From NCBI RefSeq assembly GCF_029623755.1, contig NZ_CP121106.1:496001-560000 (forward strand): DNA of 64,000 bases, read 5' to 3'. Under the pieces are notes generated by a model that searched no databases, was not told the origin of the DNA, and saw nothing but the letters and a program-made list of their open reading frames with translations. This document shows positions 9,611-18,936 of this stretch, piece by piece. The position numbers and the translations under genes are program-made. The stretch is from Altererythrobacter sp. CAU 1644. GTDB taxonomy: Bacteria > Pseudomonadota > Alphaproteobacteria > Sphingomonadales > Sphingomonadaceae. Within the stretch, counting starts at the first letter, position 1. The number at the start of each line of letters is the position of its first letter.

Positions 9611-9648
9611 CAAAGAAAATGCCCGGACTGCAACAGCAGCCCGGGCAT
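9611..9648 (-). terminator. Rho-independent terminator after the Bax-inhibitor-1 gene
   Basis: On the minus strand ATGCCCGG (9648-9641) pairs with CCGGGCAT (9626-9619) and is followed by TTTTCTTTG. It lies 38 bases past the stop of the YccA-like gene and probably ends the proC-side transcription. Confidence 0.8.
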
Positions 9649-9686
9649 CGACGAGATGACTCGTACTTGCGATTATCCGCGTGGGA

Positions 9687-10430
9687 TCACTCGCGCGAAC
9701 CCATGAACCGCAGCAGGAACAGGAACATGTTGATGAAGTCGAGGTAGAGGCTCAGCGCGCCAAGCACGATCGCCTTCCCTGCGAACTCCGTCCCGCGGTA
9801 GTAGGTGTATTCCGCCTTCAGCCGCTGCGTATCATAGGCGGTGAGGCCAGCGAAGATCAGCACGCCGAGGAAGCTGATGACCAGCGACATCGTGCTCGAG
9901 CCAAGGAAGATGTTGATCACGCTGGCGATAATCAGGCCGATCACGCCCATGATCAGGAAGCTGCCCCAGCCGGACAGATCCTTCTTCGTGGTATAGCCGA
10001 ACAGGCTGAGGCCCGCGAAGGCACCCGCCGTCGCGAAGAAGGTCGCAGCGATGCTTTCACCCGTGTAGACGAGGAAGATCGTCGACAGCGACAGGCCCAT
10101 CAGGACGGCAAAGCCCCAGAACATCGCCTGCAGCGTCGCCTTGCTGAATTTGTTGCGGCCAAAGCTCATCGCGAAGACGATGGCGAGCGGCGAAAGCGCC
10201 ACCAGCCACATCAGCGGCCCGGATGCGAAGGTCAATGCGAGACCCGAGCGTGCCGTGAGCAGCGCGACAACGCCAGTCAGCAGGATGCCCGAGGTCATGT
10301 AGTTGTAGATCGAGAGCATGTGCTTGCGCAGGCCCTCGTCGAAGGTCACGCCAGAGGCGAGCTCGCCGCCGGTGCGTGGCACCGACCCGAAACCCTGCTG
10401 CGTGCGCTGCTGTTCGTTCCAATCAGCCAT
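9687..10430 (-). CDS. Bax inhibitor-1/YccA family inner-membrane protein
   Basis: 247 residues. A hydrophilic N-terminus is followed by seven predicted membrane helices (for example ILLTGVVALLTA, PLMWLVALSPLAIVFAM, GVLIFAGLTAYDTQ). The conserved GLTAYDTQRLK near the C-terminus, with its aspartate, is typical of the BI-1/YccA (UPF0005) family of putative calcium-leak channels or modulators of membrane proteolysis. ATG 10430 was preferred over upstream ATGs because GGAG lies 11 bases before it. A strong terminator follows. Confidence 0.92.
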   Translation of the reverse strand: MADWNEQQRTQQGFGSVPRTGGELASGVTFDEGLRKHMLSIYNYMTSGILLTGVVALLTARSGLALTFASGPLMWLVALSPLAIVFAMSFGRNKFSKATLQAMFWGFAVLMGLSLSTIFLVYTGESIAATFFATAGAFAGLSLFGYTTKKDLSGWGSFLIMGVIGLIIASVINIFLGSSTMSLVISFLGVLIFAGLTAYDTQRLKAEYTYYRGTEFAGKAIVLGALSLYLDFINMFLFLLRFMGSRE

Positions 10431-10539
10431 CGAGATCATATCTCCAAAATGCGGGCGCAATTCGCGCGCCCATTGCCGCCAATATCGGGGTGAATTGCAC
10501 GATTTTCAAGCGAAACCGGGTTGCAAAGCGCGCAACAGG

Positions 10540-11352
10540 TTAACGCGATGCCGTGGCGTTAGCGGCCAATTCGTCACCCTTGGCAGCAGTCGCCTGCAAA
10601 GTCTCGTTCAACAGGTTTATCAGGGCGTTATCAGCGTCGAGAACGTTAAGCCCTTCGCGCGTCATTCCCCCTGGACTGGCAACCCGATCGGCCAACTCGC
10701 CGGGGGATATGTCGGCTGCGGCGGCCAGCGCCGACGCCCCTTCGACCATTGCCATCGCGAGATCGTCGGCCAGGCCCTGATCGAGCCCCAATTGGTGGCC
10801 GGCTGCGGCGAGCGCATCGATGAAGCGATAGACGAACCCCGGTCCCGAACCGGCGAGCGCGGTCGCGAGGTTGAACTTGCTTTCGTCGTCGAGCCACAGC
10901 GCCGTGCCGAGCTTGTCGTACAGCGCCAACGCCGCATCGCTCGCCGCTGGCTCCAGCCCGCTTTGCGCCATGATGATCGGCGACTTGCCGATCCGCGCGG
11001 CGAGGTTGGGCATCACCCGCACATGGGCGTCCGCCCCCGGGAATGCCGCGCGCAACATCGCCAGATCGATCCCGGCGAGCAGCGAGAAAACCGTCACCCC
11101 CGGGCCCGTCAGGTCCTGGAAACGCGGGCCAAGCTCGCCCAGCTGTTGTGGCTTGAACCCGAGCAGGACGCAATCGTGGTCGCTGTCCGCCGGCGGCTCG
11201 CGGTGCAACTTCACCCCCTCAGGCGCAGCACCGAGGGCCGGGTCGAGCACTTCGAAACGCGCCGGATCCTCTCCTGCCGCAAGCCAACCGGCGAGCATCG
11301 CCCCGCCCATGTTGCCGCAGCCGATGAGAAGCAGTTTTTCGAAATGCGCCAT
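10540..11352 (-). CDS. proC: Pyrroline-5-carboxylate reductase
   Basis: 270 residues, normal length. It carries out the last NAD(P)H-dependent step of proline biosynthesis. The Rossmann motif LLLIGCGNMGGAML is at the N-terminus. The family-defining helical dimer region shows GSGPGFVYRFIDAL, QGLADDLAMAMVEGASAL and ASPGGMTREGL. It lies 31 bases after a YbjN-family gene on the same strand, a neighbour pairing often seen in alphaproteobacteria. Confidence 0.95.
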   Translation of the reverse strand: MAHFEKLLLIGCGNMGGAMLAGWLAAGEDPARFEVLDPALGAAPEGVKLHREPPADSDHDCVLLGFKPQQLGELGPRFQDLTGPGVTVFSLLAGIDLAMLRAAFPGADAHVRVMPNLAARIGKSPIIMAQSGLEPAASDAALALYDKLGTALWLDDESKFNLATALAGSGPGFVYRFIDALAAAGHQLGLDQGLADDLAMAMVEGASALAAAADISPGELADRVASPGGMTREGLNVLDADNALINLLNETLQATAAKGDELAANATASR

Positions 11353-11383
11353 GAGGTCCTTTCCCGCCTACCGGGCCTGAGGA

Positions 11384-11890
11384 CTAGGCTTCCCCGGCGG
11401 CATCCACAAGCGCGCTGTCGAGCGCGGCGCGGGGGCTCTTGTCGCCCCACAGCACGAACTGGAAGGCCGGATAGAAGCGGTCGCATTCGTCGATCGCGGT
11501 CTCGACCAGCGCCTGCGCCTGCATGATCGACAGCAGACCATCATCGCCGAGCAGGGCGCCGTGACGGTAGAGCAGGACGTCGCCGTTCGACCAGATGTCG
11601 AAATGGCCGAGCCACATCTGCTCGTTGACCAGCGAGAGCAGTTCATAGGCGTCGGTGCGCTTGTTGCTGGCGACGCGAATGTCAGGAAGGCACAGCAACT
11701 GCAGGACATTGTCCTCGCTGCGCCAGATGCCGCGCAACTGGTACTTGGCCCAGCTGCCCTGCACTTCGCCGCTCACTTCATCGTCGGAAACGATCTCGCA
11801 CGGCCATCCGCGCGCTTCGAACAGCGCTGCGAGCATATCGACCGGAGCGGCATCATCGTCGGAGGCCAGTTCCTGTTCGCGCGGTCTCAT
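11384..11890 (-). CDS. YbjN domain-containing protein
   Basis: 168 residues from ATG 11890, preceded by AAAGGGCG; a longer frame to 11950 adds a stretch unlike the family. The fold shows DMLAALFEARGWPCEI, YQLRGIWRSEDNVLQLLCLPDI, ELLSLVNEQMWLGHFDIW and LLYRHGALL, as in YbjN (type III chaperone-like fold). YbjN proteins affect motility and stress responses in enterobacteria, but the mechanism is unknown. It probably shares a transcript with proC. Confidence 0.85.
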   Translation of the reverse strand: MRPREQELASDDDAAPVDMLAALFEARGWPCEIVSDDEVSGEVQGSWAKYQLRGIWRSEDNVLQLLCLPDIRVASNKRTDAYELLSLVNEQMWLGHFDIWSNGDVLLYRHGALLGDDGLLSIMQAQALVETAIDECDRFYPAFQFVLWGDKSPRAALDSALVDAAGEA

Positions 11891-12031
11891 CGGTTCGGGT
11901 CGCCCTTTATCATTGCAGGCTGGATGCAATGCGGCATGGGGGTAAGGCAATGGCGGCAGCGCGAGCGGCTGGGGAGAACCGATTTCGCTTGTTCAAAGCT
12001 TGTGTAAAATTATCGGTGTAGAAATCTTAAC

Positions 12032-13687
12032 CTATTGTAATAGGGTAATTTCTTCACCCTCTGGGCTGGTATAGGTGAAACTGTCGAGCCCCTGCTCCTT
12101 CAGCGCCTTTACCATTTCGCGGGCCTTCTCTGGCGATGCGACCGGTCCGGCAAGTAATCGGTTCGCCTGACCCCACGGGGTTACATAAGGCTTGAAGCTG
12201 CCGAGAAGGTCGGGCGCCTTGCGCGAAATCCGCCGCCAGTCGAACTTCAGCGCGCCGAGATCCTTGCCGGTTGCCACCTGCACCCATGCGCGGCTGGGAT
12301 GAACCGGTGCCTTGGGCTTGGGCGGTTCGGGTGGCTTCTCGCGCTTCACGTCGATCGCGGTGATGTCGACCGCGCCGGTGGCGCCGCCGGGCGGCGTTAC
12401 GTTGCTCGCGGCAAGATCGCCAAAGGCATCGGCCACGCTCGGCGCTGGTTCGGCCGCCGGAGGCAGGGCTTGCGGCCGAGGTGGAGATTGCGCCTGCGCC
12501 GTCGCTGCCAGGTCGAAGGTCGAAATAGAGGGCGTGGCGACAACTTCCTTTGCGGCAGCTTCCTTCACGACAGGCTCTTCCACGACTGGGCTCGCAACGA
12601 TGGGATCGGCCACGGGAGGCGGCGGTGCGGCACGCGGCGCTGCTGCGGGAGGCGTGGAAACAGGGGGTGCGGCAACAGGCGGAGTGGTGGTCTGGTCGCG
12701 CGCGACCGAGGCAAGCCGACTGCCCGATCGTTCGGCAGCGCCGGGGATCTTCCGGCGCTTGGAAGAATCGGCATCGGGCCTTGCCGCTTCGGAGCCCAGC
12801 GGTGCGCCCGCAGGTGCAAGCTTGGCCCCGGCATTGCGCGCGGCACTGCTTGCCGAGTTGGCATATTGGGCGATGCGCGGGTCGTCGCGCCCGATCTGCG
12901 CCGCATTCGGAAAGATGCCGAGGTTTGCCGCGGCGGCCTGCTGCGCCTTGGTCAGGCGCGGCATGTAGTCGAGATAGGGGGCAATACGGCTCGAGAGATC
13001 GCGCGGCATCACGGCATCGGCGATGTCGCGCGCCTCCTTCGCGTCGCCGAGGATCGCGAGGCCGAAGGCACGCGTGCGGTAGGCGGCGTAGTCGCGCTGC
13101 AGCAGCAGCGGGCGCAGGCTCGATTCAAACCCTTCGCGATCGCCCGCAATCGCCTGGCTCAGCGCGAGACGACGGCTGACCTCGGGATTGCCGCCCCTGG
13201 CCAATGCCGCGCGATAGCTCACCTGCGCTTCCTGGTTGTTCCCCACGAGATCGTAGGCCAGCCCGCGTTCGGGCAGCACGGCGTCGACCGAGGCCCCCGC
13301 CTGCTCGGCCTCGGCGAACAACCGCAAGGCATCGACCGGCCGGTCAGAGCGGAGCAGGACCGCCGCCATGCCCATCTTGACCGATCCGCTGGTCGGCGAA
13401 AGCTCCTGCGCGCGTCCGAAAAAACCCATCGCCGCGTCGAGATCGCCCAACGCCAGTGCCGCATTGCCCGCATCGATCAGCGCCCCGAGATCGCGCGAAT
13501 TGCTTGCAAGCCGCCGGAGCGCGCCATTGAGCCGTGCGACATCGGGCGACGGCAGGGCCTGAACGACCTCACGCGAGCTTGTCGACTGCTGCGCCTGAAC
13601 GGGCAGCGTCGTGCCTGCCAGTAGCAAGGCCAGTGCAATGAAAGCGTTCTGGAAGCCGGTTTTCGGCATTATCGCGGTGTCGACCAT
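12032..13687 (-). CDS. Exported TPR protein with C-terminal SPOR domain
   Basis: 551 residues. A signal peptide (…FIALALLLAGTTLPVQAQ) is followed by TPR-like helical repeats (about 45-240: LIDAGNAALALGDLDAAMGFFGRAQEL, ALRLFAEAEQAG), a long Pro/Ala-rich linker (about 290-460) and a SPOR domain in the last 85 residues (SRAWVQVATGKDLGALK to EGEEITLLQ). SPOR domains bind denuded glycan at the septum. Position right after ftsZ supports a periplasmic division or cell-wall role. A second ATG at 13669 is equally possible. The stop codon lies within the palindrome CCTATTGTAATAGG. Confidence 0.85.
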   Translation of the reverse strand: MVDTAIMPKTGFQNAFIALALLLAGTTLPVQAQQSTSSREVVQALPSPDVARLNGALRRLASNSRDLGALIDAGNAALALGDLDAAMGFFGRAQELSPTSGSVKMGMAAVLLRSDRPVDALRLFAEAEQAGASVDAVLPERGLAYDLVGNNQEAQVSYRAALARGGNPEVSRRLALSQAIAGDREGFESSLRPLLLQRDYAAYRTRAFGLAILGDAKEARDIADAVMPRDLSSRIAPYLDYMPRLTKAQQAAAANLGIFPNAAQIGRDDPRIAQYANSASSAARNAGAKLAPAGAPLGSEAARPDADSSKRRKIPGAAERSGSRLASVARDQTTTPPVAAPPVSTPPAAAPRAAPPPPVADPIVASPVVEEPVVKEAAAKEVVATPSISTFDLAATAQAQSPPRPQALPPAAEPAPSVADAFGDLAASNVTPPGGATGAVDITAIDVKREKPPEPPKPKAPVHPSRAWVQVATGKDLGALKFDWRRISRKAPDLLGSFKPYVTPWGQANRLLAGPVASPEKAREMVKALKEQGLDSFTYTSPEGEEITLLQ

Positions 13688-13796
13688 CCTAAGCGCTGCA
13701 ATAATCGGAATCGAGGCATCAGGCTAGCAATAGGCTGCTGAACGGGTGTCGAACGGGCAGATCGCAGTGAACCGGCGAGCGCGAAGTGAATCGGAA

Positions 13797-13819
13797 GGGG
13801 CAACCAGTCCGGCCGCCCC
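13797..13819 (-). terminator. Candidate terminator after ftsZ
   Basis: On the minus strand GGGGCGGCC, loop GGACT, GGTTGCCCC forms a 9-bp stem with two G-T pairs, 15 bases after the ftsZ stop. It is followed only by TTCCGATTC, so the U-tract is weak. Confidence 0.45.
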
Positions 13820-13833
13820 GTCCAGTTCAGCGA

Positions 13834-15594
13834 TTACTGGTTGTTCTGGCGTCCGAGGAAGCGGGGGATCGACAGCGAGCCGCCGTCATCGTCATCCTCA
13901 TCCTCGTCATCATCCGATTCCGTTGCGCTCGTCCCGCGCGAGAGATTGGCCATGCGTTCGAACAGGGTGCTACCCCCCGCCGCCGCGCCGCCGCCGCCAG
14001 CACCGCCAGCAGCGCCGCCGGCCCCATCGGCCTCGCCACCACCACCGCCGCCGCCGAGCAGGCTCCGCCTGCGGCTGCCGCCGAGCTGCGGCTGGATCGG
14101 TTCTTCCTCTTCCTCGGGCGTTGTGCCGCCAAGCAGGTCGCCGGTGTCGGCGGTGCCCATGTCGGCAGTCAGGTCGAGCGGTTGCTCCTCTTCGGCGGCG
14201 TCGCCATAGCCTCCTTCGCCGGGCGTGCCGAAGCCCGCGTCATCGGCGGGTTCGGGCAGGCCGACAGCGGGGTCGGCGTAGGGATCGTTCTGCGCATTGC
14301 GCAGCCCGGCAAGCGGATCGACAATGCCATCGACGTCGTCGTCTTCCTCGTCGCTCTCGCCCATCTCGTCACCGGCCTGCATTCCGGTAAGGTCGAAGGG
14401 TTCGACTTCGCCCTCATCGAATTCCGGCTCCAACGCGGGTTCGGGCTCTGGCTCTGGCTCTGGCTCGGCTTCGGGCTCCATGTCGGCGCCCAGCTCGAAC
14501 GGTTCGTCCTCGACCGCCGGTTCGGGAGCGGCGCTCTCCTCTTCCTGCGCATAGGAAATGATCGGGCGCTTGGGCGGGCGCGAAGCTGCCAGCGACACCG
14601 GCGCGCTGCTCGGCAAGGCGCCGCTTACGCTGGCATCGATGCCGGTCGCGACGACCGAGACGCGGATCTTGCCTTCGAGGTCGGGATTGAAGGCCGAACC
14701 CCAGATGATGTTGGCGTCTTCGTCGACCAACTCGCGAATGTGGTTCGCCGCCTCGTCAACTTCGAGCAGGCGCATGTCCTCGCCGCCGATGATCGAGATG
14801 ATGACACCCTTGGCCCCGGCCATGCTGACCCCGTCGAGCAGCGGGTTGGCAATCGCGCGTTCGGCGGCTTCGAGCGCGCGGTTCTCGCCCTCGCCCTCGC
14901 CCGTACCCATCATCGCCTTGCCCATCTCGCTCATCACCGAGCGGACGTCGGCAAAGTCGAGGTTGATCAGGCCCGGCATCACCATCAGGTCGGTGATCGA
15001 GCGGACGCCCTGCTGCAGCACCTCGTCGGCGAGCATGAAGGCTTCCTTGAAGGTGGTTTCCGCCTTGGCCACGAGGAACAGGTTCTGATTGGGAATGACG
15101 ATCAGCGTGTCGACGTGCTTCTGCAGCTCCTCGATCCCGGACTCGGCCGCACGCATGCGACGCGTCCCCTCGAACAGGAACGGCTTGGTCACGACGCCGA
15201 CGGTCAGCACACCCTTGCGGCGTGCGGCTTCGGCGATGACCGGCGCTGCACCGGTGCCGGTGCCCCCGCCCATACCGGCAGCGATGAAGACCATGTTGAC
15301 GCCTTCGAGCGCGTCTTCGATTTCGGCGACAGTCTCTTCCGCCGCAGCCTTGCCCACTTCGGGTCGCGCGCCTGCGCCCAGGCCGCCGGTGATGTCCGGA
15401 CCGAGCTGGATCCGCTTTTCCGCCGCCGAGGTATTGAGCGCCTGCGCGTCGGTATTGGCGACGATGAAATCGACCCCCTCGATCTCGGCCTCGATCATGT
15501 TCGCGATCGCATTGCCACCCGCGCCACCGATCCCGACCACGGTGATCCGCGGCCTCAGGTCGTCGTCAGTTGCGGGTCCGATATTGATGCTCAT
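13834..15594 (-). CDS. ftsZ: Cell division GTPase FtsZ with long acidic linker
   Basis: 586 residues, about 200 more than E. coli FtsZ. The tubulin GTP-binding motif GGGTGTG is at 109-115 and the T7 loop NLDFAD is intact. The conserved core ends near residue 325. A linker of about 245 residues follows, very rich in Glu/Asp/Pro, with an EP repeat, a glycine run and an acidic cluster near the end. The last residues [13 protein letters not shown] are the conserved tail that binds FtsA and other partners. ATG 15594 follows GGAGG with eight bases spacing. It is separated from ftsA by 155 bases holding its own control signals. Confidence 0.97.
   Translation of the reverse strand: MSINIGPATDDDLRPRITVVGIGGAGGNAIANMIEAEIEGVDFIVANTDAQALNTSAAEKRIQLGPDITGGLGAGARPEVGKAAAEETVAEIEDALEGVNMVFIAAGMGGGTGTGAAPVIAEAARRKGVLTVGVVTKPFLFEGTRRMRAAESGIEELQKHVDTLIVIPNQNLFLVAKAETTFKEAFMLADEVLQQGVRSITDLMVMPGLINLDFADVRSVMSEMGKAMMGTGEGEGENRALEAAERAIANPLLDGVSMAGAKGVIISIIGGEDMRLLEVDEAANHIRELVDEDANIIWGSAFNPDLEGKIRVSVVATGIDASVSGALPSSAPVSLAASRPPKRPIISYAQEEESAAPEPAVEDEPFELGADMEPEAEPEPEPEPEPALEPEFDEGEVEPFDLTGMQAGDEMGESDEEDDDVDGIVDPLAGLRNAQNDPYADPAVGLPEPADDAGFGTPGEGGYGDAAEEEQPLDLTADMGTADTGDLLGGTTPEEEEEPIQPQLGGSRRRSLLGGGGGGGEADGAGGAAGGAGGGGAAAGGSTLFERMANLSRGTSATESDDDEDEDDDDGGSLSIPRFLGRQNNQ
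14444..14467. repeat. Hexanucleotide tandem repeat in the ftsZ linker
   Basis: Three perfect GGCTCT units and one GGCTCG unit in tandem encode the EPEPEPEP stretch of the FtsZ linker. Such simple repeats can change length by slippage without breaking the frame. Confidence 0.85.
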
Positions 15595-15631
15595 CAATCA
15601 ATCCTCCGGGTGCAATACACCCCACCTAATT

Positions 15632-15647
15632 TGTGGCACTGTGGCAC
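15632..15647. repeat. Tandem TGTGGCAC repeat in the ftsZ leader
   Basis: TGTGGCAC occurs twice head to tail with no spacer, 38-53 bases upstream of the ftsZ ATG. It could be a regulator site or an mRNA element; no known motif was recognised. Confidence 0.6.
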
Positions 15648-15680
15648 AGATAGAATGCGCCGGTTATAGCGCGAAAACCC

Positions 15681-15689
15681 TTATCCACA
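15681..15689 (+). promoter_or_regulatory. Perfect DnaA box upstream of ftsZ
   Basis: TTATCCACA matches the consensus DnaA box exactly. It lies 87 bases before the ftsZ start in the 155-base ftsA-ftsZ gap, near a TATAAC on the ftsZ strand that could be a -10 element. In Caulobacter, DnaA is known to promote ftsZ transcription; a similar link here is inference. Confidence 0.65.
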
Positions 15690-15749
15690 GTGGTTAAGAA
15701 CGTCGTCTGTAAACATTTATGCGGGCGATCCCGGTTCCGCCTCTTTATC

Positions 15750-17042
15750 TCAAAAATACTCGCGCAAGGCCCTGAACAGCCTGGTCACGGTTTCCGTGCC
15801 GCCATAGCGCGTGGTCGATGTGTGCCGCGGCCCGATGGCGCGAATGTCGATCGGATCGTCGACCGCGTAGAGGCATAGCCCCGCCAGCGTCGAAAATCCC
15901 GGTGTCGCATGCGCTTCGGGGAGGCCCTTGAGCGCCGGAGGGCGACCCACGCGGACCGGCATGCCCAGCGCGCCCTGCGCAAATTCGGCCAGTCCGGCCA
16001 GTTCGGCCCCGCCGCCGGTGAACACCACCTGGCCGCCGCGTGCACCGGAAAAGCCCATCGCCTTGAGCGCGCGCCCGACTTCGGTCGTCACGTGGCTGAG
16101 GTTCTGCGTCACGATCGAGACCAGCTCGGCCCGTGGAATGCGGTTCTTGTCGTCGGCTCCGCGCGCGACCGGCCCCGTCTGGTCGTCGCCCGGCCCGTTG
16201 ACCGGGATCATCTCGCGGTGATCGGTCGGGCTGGCGATAGCCGAGCCCGAAACGCATTTGAGCCGCTCGGCCTGGAACCGTCTGATCCCGAACGCCGATG
16301 CGATCGCGTCGGTGATATCGGTCGAACCGACGGGTATGGCCTTCAGCCCCAGCAGCATGCCGCCGGCGTAAACCGAAACATTGGTGACTTCGCCGCCCAG
16401 CTCGACCAGCGCAACGCCCAGTTCGCGCTCTTCGGCGGTAAGGCAGGCATATCCTGCGGCGAGCGGCGAGGCGACCACCGCCTCGACCTCGAGATGGGCA
16501 TTCTGGACCGCCTCGGTCAGATTTCGCACCGGCGCGCCATCGGCCAGCATCACATGGACATCGACCCCGAGCCGCTCGGCATGCAGCCCCTTGGGATTGG
16601 CGACGCCATGCGCCCCGTCGAGCGTGTAATGCGCTGGCTGCGCATGGAGCACCATGCGGCCATCGGGCCGGATTGTATCGCGCGCCGCGACCAGCAACTG
16701 CTCGATATCTTCTTCCTCGATCCGGCGACCGCCGATCTCGATCTCGACCTTGGAGACGTGGCTCGACAGGCCTGCCCCCGCACAACCGAGCCAGACGCTC
16801 TGGATCGAGGTTGCCGCGTTCTTTTCCGCACGCTCGACCGCATCGCGGATCGCGTAGGTGGCCGCCGCCATGTCGGTGATGTAGCCGCGCTTGATCCCCT
16901 GGCTGGCCCGGTGCCCGCTGCCGAGCACCTGCAACTCGCCATCTTCCCCCAGCCCCATGATCATGGCCGAGATTCGGAACGAGCCGATATTGACTGCGCC
17001 CACGATCTTGCTGATGCGCGCGTTGGATTTGGGCGGTGCCAT
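15750..17042 (-). CDS. ftsA: Cell division actin-like protein FtsA
   Basis: 430 residues. FtsA tethers FtsZ filaments to the membrane. The actin-like fold shows VGAVNIGSFRISAMI at the N-terminus, the SHS2 insert domain (LGVDVHVMLADGAPVRNL region), VVASPLAAGYACLT, LGVALVELGGEVTNVSVY and VVFTGGGAELAGL. The C-terminal TRLFRALREYF is the amphipathic membrane-targeting helix. The start codon overlaps the ftsQ stop by one base (TGATG), so coupled translation is likely. Confidence 0.96.
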   Translation of the reverse strand: MAPPKSNARISKIVGAVNIGSFRISAMIMGLGEDGELQVLGSGHRASQGIKRGYITDMAAATYAIRDAVERAEKNAATSIQSVWLGCAGAGLSSHVSKVEIEIGGRRIEEEDIEQLLVAARDTIRPDGRMVLHAQPAHYTLDGAHGVANPKGLHAERLGVDVHVMLADGAPVRNLTEAVQNAHLEVEAVVASPLAAGYACLTAEERELGVALVELGGEVTNVSVYAGGMLLGLKAIPVGSTDITDAIASAFGIRRFQAERLKCVSGSAIASPTDHREMIPVNGPGDDQTGPVARGADDKNRIPRAELVSIVTQNLSHVTTEVGRALKAMGFSGARGGQVVFTGGGAELAGLAEFAQGALGMPVRVGRPPALKGLPEAHATPGFSTLAGLCLYAVDDPIDIRAIGPRHTSTTRYGGTETVTRLFRALREYF

Positions 17043-17950
17043 CAGTCCGATTTGCCTCCGTCCAGGACCTGGTCCGCCCGGCCCGGGATACGCATGTAGA
17101 TGCGCGGCGGCGCGCGCATGTCGAAAGTCGAAACCTTGCCGCCCAGCAGGCGGTTCTGCCCGTCGAGCCGGGCGAAGTTGATCAGTGCGGCAGCGGCCTC
17201 GTCATCGCCCTGCGGCAACGCGAGGATCTGCCTGGTCTTGAAGGTCAGGTTCCAGCGCCGGTTGCCGACCCATTCGGCCTCTATTACCTGCGGGCGGAGC
17301 GCCGGCGCCGCTTCGAGCAGCCGTTCGAGCGCGGGTACCTGGCGGCTCGCGCCGGGGCCGGAAATCACCAGCATTTTCTTTGCGGCATCCTTCGACACCG
17401 GTTCGAGCTCGACCCCATTGACATCGATCAGCATCAGCCGGTCGGGCTTTTCGAGCACGGCATGCGGCTTGCGCTCGACGATATCGACCGCCAGCGTCTG
17501 CGGCAGCTGGCGCGAGACTCGCGCATCCTCGACCCATGGCAATTCGAGCAGCTCTTCGCGCAATCCGGCCAGATCGACCTGCGGCATCGGGGTGTCGCGA
17601 TAGCGCGAGAAGACGCGATCGAAGATGATCTGCTCGCCCATGCGCTGGTTGCCGCTGACGCGTAGGTGACGCACCTCGAACCCGGCATCGGAAGCGAGGC
17701 TGGAAACCTGCGCCTGCGCCATGGCCGGGACACCGGCGATGCTGGCGACGAACCACGCGAGCGCCACACCCCCGCCGAGGATCACGGCGAGGAAGATCCG
17801 ATGCAATTGCTCTTCGGTAAAGGGCAGGAGCGCCATTGCCCCATCGACGAAACCGCTGGTCCGTGCCTTGGCCTTGCGCGCGGTCGAGGCGCGGCTGTTG
17901 GCCTTGGCGACGCGCCGGACACCCTTCCCTCCGCGCTTAAGCGTCGCCAT
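17042..17950 (-). CDS. ftsQ: Divisome protein FtsQ
   Basis: 302 residues from ATG 17950; the longer frame upstream overlaps ddl and is not FtsQ-like. A basic cytoplasmic N-terminus (KRGGKGVRRVAKANSR) precedes one membrane helix (about 58-78), a POTRA domain (SDAGFEVRHLRVSGNQRM) and the FtsQ/DivIB beta domain (DARVSRQLPQTLAVDIVERKPHAVL). It bridges early and late division proteins in the periplasm. It overlaps ddl by 14 bases and ftsA by one. Confidence 0.93.
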   Translation of the reverse strand: MATLKRGGKGVRRVAKANSRASTARKAKARTSGFVDGAMALLPFTEEQLHRIFLAVILGGGVALAWFVASIAGVPAMAQAQVSSLASDAGFEVRHLRVSGNQRMGEQIIFDRVFSRYRDTPMPQVDLAGLREELLELPWVEDARVSRQLPQTLAVDIVERKPHAVLEKPDRLMLIDVNGVELEPVSKDAAKKMLVISGPGASRQVPALERLLEAAPALRPQVIEAEWVGNRRWNLTFKTRQILALPQGDDEAAAALINFARLDGQNRLLGGKVSTFDMRAPPRIYMRIPGRADQVLDGGKSD

Positions 17951-18926
17951 CGGTGCCTCCCGTCTCGCTGGTCTTGCGCCCATGGACGCGTAGCGCCTCG
18001 GCGACGATGGCCTCGACCAGATCGGCATAGTCCATGCCTGCGTAGCGTGCCTGTTCGGGCACGAGGCTGAGCGGGGTCATGCCCGGCTGGGTATTGGTTT
18101 CAAGCACGAACAGGCCGTCTTCGCCCTGCTCGTCGTCCCAGCGGAAATCGGTCCGGCTGGTGCCCTTGCAACCCAGCACCTTGTGCGCGCGCACCGCATA
18201 TTCGCAGCACAGCGCGGTGATCTCGTCCGGGATCTGCGCCGGGCAGACATGCGTGGTCTTCCCGTCGGTGTATTTGTGTTCGTAGTCGTAGAAACCCGCG
18301 TCGATAATCAGTTCGGTGACGCCCAGCGCGCGCGGGCCATCCGGTCCATCGATCACTGCCGAGGTCAGCTCGCGGCCCTTGATGAAGGGTTCGGCCAGCA
18401 GCTGCGCGAATTCCTGCCATGGCCCCGTGACATCGCGCCCGATCGGATTGCCGTAGTTGCAATCCTCTGTGACGATCGCGACCCCGACCGAGGAGCCTTC
18501 GTTGACGGGCTTGAGCACGTAAGGTCGCGCCAGCGGGTCGCGCTCGTGGAGGTCGGCGCTCTTGACGATGCGTCCGCCCGGCATGGGAATGCCCGCGGGG
18601 ACGAGTTGCTGCTTGGTCAGCTCCTTGTCGATCGCGATGACCGAAGTGGCGAGGCCCGAATGGGTGTAGGGCACGCCCATCAGGTCGAGCATGCCCTGGA
18701 CCGTGCCATCCTCGCCCGGGACGCCGTGCAGCGCATTGAACACGACATCGGGCGCGACCTCGGCGATGCGGGCCGCGACATTGCGGTCCATGTCGATGCG
18801 CGTCACGCGGTGCCCGCGGCTTTCGAGCGCGTCGGCCACGCCGTTGCCGCTCATCAACGAGACTTCGCGCTCATTGGCCCAACCGCCCATCAGCACGGCG
18901 ACATGGAGTTTGGGAAGGCTTGTCAT
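17937..18926 (-). CDS. ddl: D-alanine--D-alanine ligase
   Basis: 329 residues. This ATP-grasp enzyme makes the D-Ala-D-Ala dipeptide for peptidoglycan. Visible motifs are LMGGWANEREVSLMSGNGVA at the N-terminus (split as LMGGWANEREVS), HGVPGEDGTVQG, VLKPVNEGSSVGV and, in the C-terminal metal site, LETNTQPGMTPLSL. ATG 18926 follows AAGGATG; the murB stop lies ten bases upstream. Confidence 0.96.
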   Translation of the reverse strand: MTSLPKLHVAVLMGGWANEREVSLMSGNGVADALESRGHRVTRIDMDRNVAARIAEVAPDVVFNALHGVPGEDGTVQGMLDLMGVPYTHSGLATSVIAIDKELTKQQLVPAGIPMPGGRIVKSADLHERDPLARPYVLKPVNEGSSVGVAIVTEDCNYGNPIGRDVTGPWQEFAQLLAEPFIKGRELTSAVIDGPDGPRALGVTELIIDAGFYDYEHKYTDGKTTHVCPAQIPDEITALCCEYAVRAHKVLGCKGTSRTDFRWDDEQGEDGLFVLETNTQPGMTPLSLVPEQARYAGMDYADLVEAIVAEALRVHGRKTSETGGTDGDA

Positions 18927-18936
18927 CCTTTGGTCC

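Noticed and set aside
12031..12044. CCTATTGTAATAGG palindrome as terminator
   Set aside because: The stem has six mostly A-T pairs with only a two-base loop and encodes the last codons of the TPR/SPOR gene, so it is unlikely to fold stably.
13827..15669. Plus-strand frames opposite ftsZ up to 627 codons
   Set aside because: Long antisense frames are expected in this GC-rich DNA; they have no domain signatures and ftsZ on the other strand is certain.
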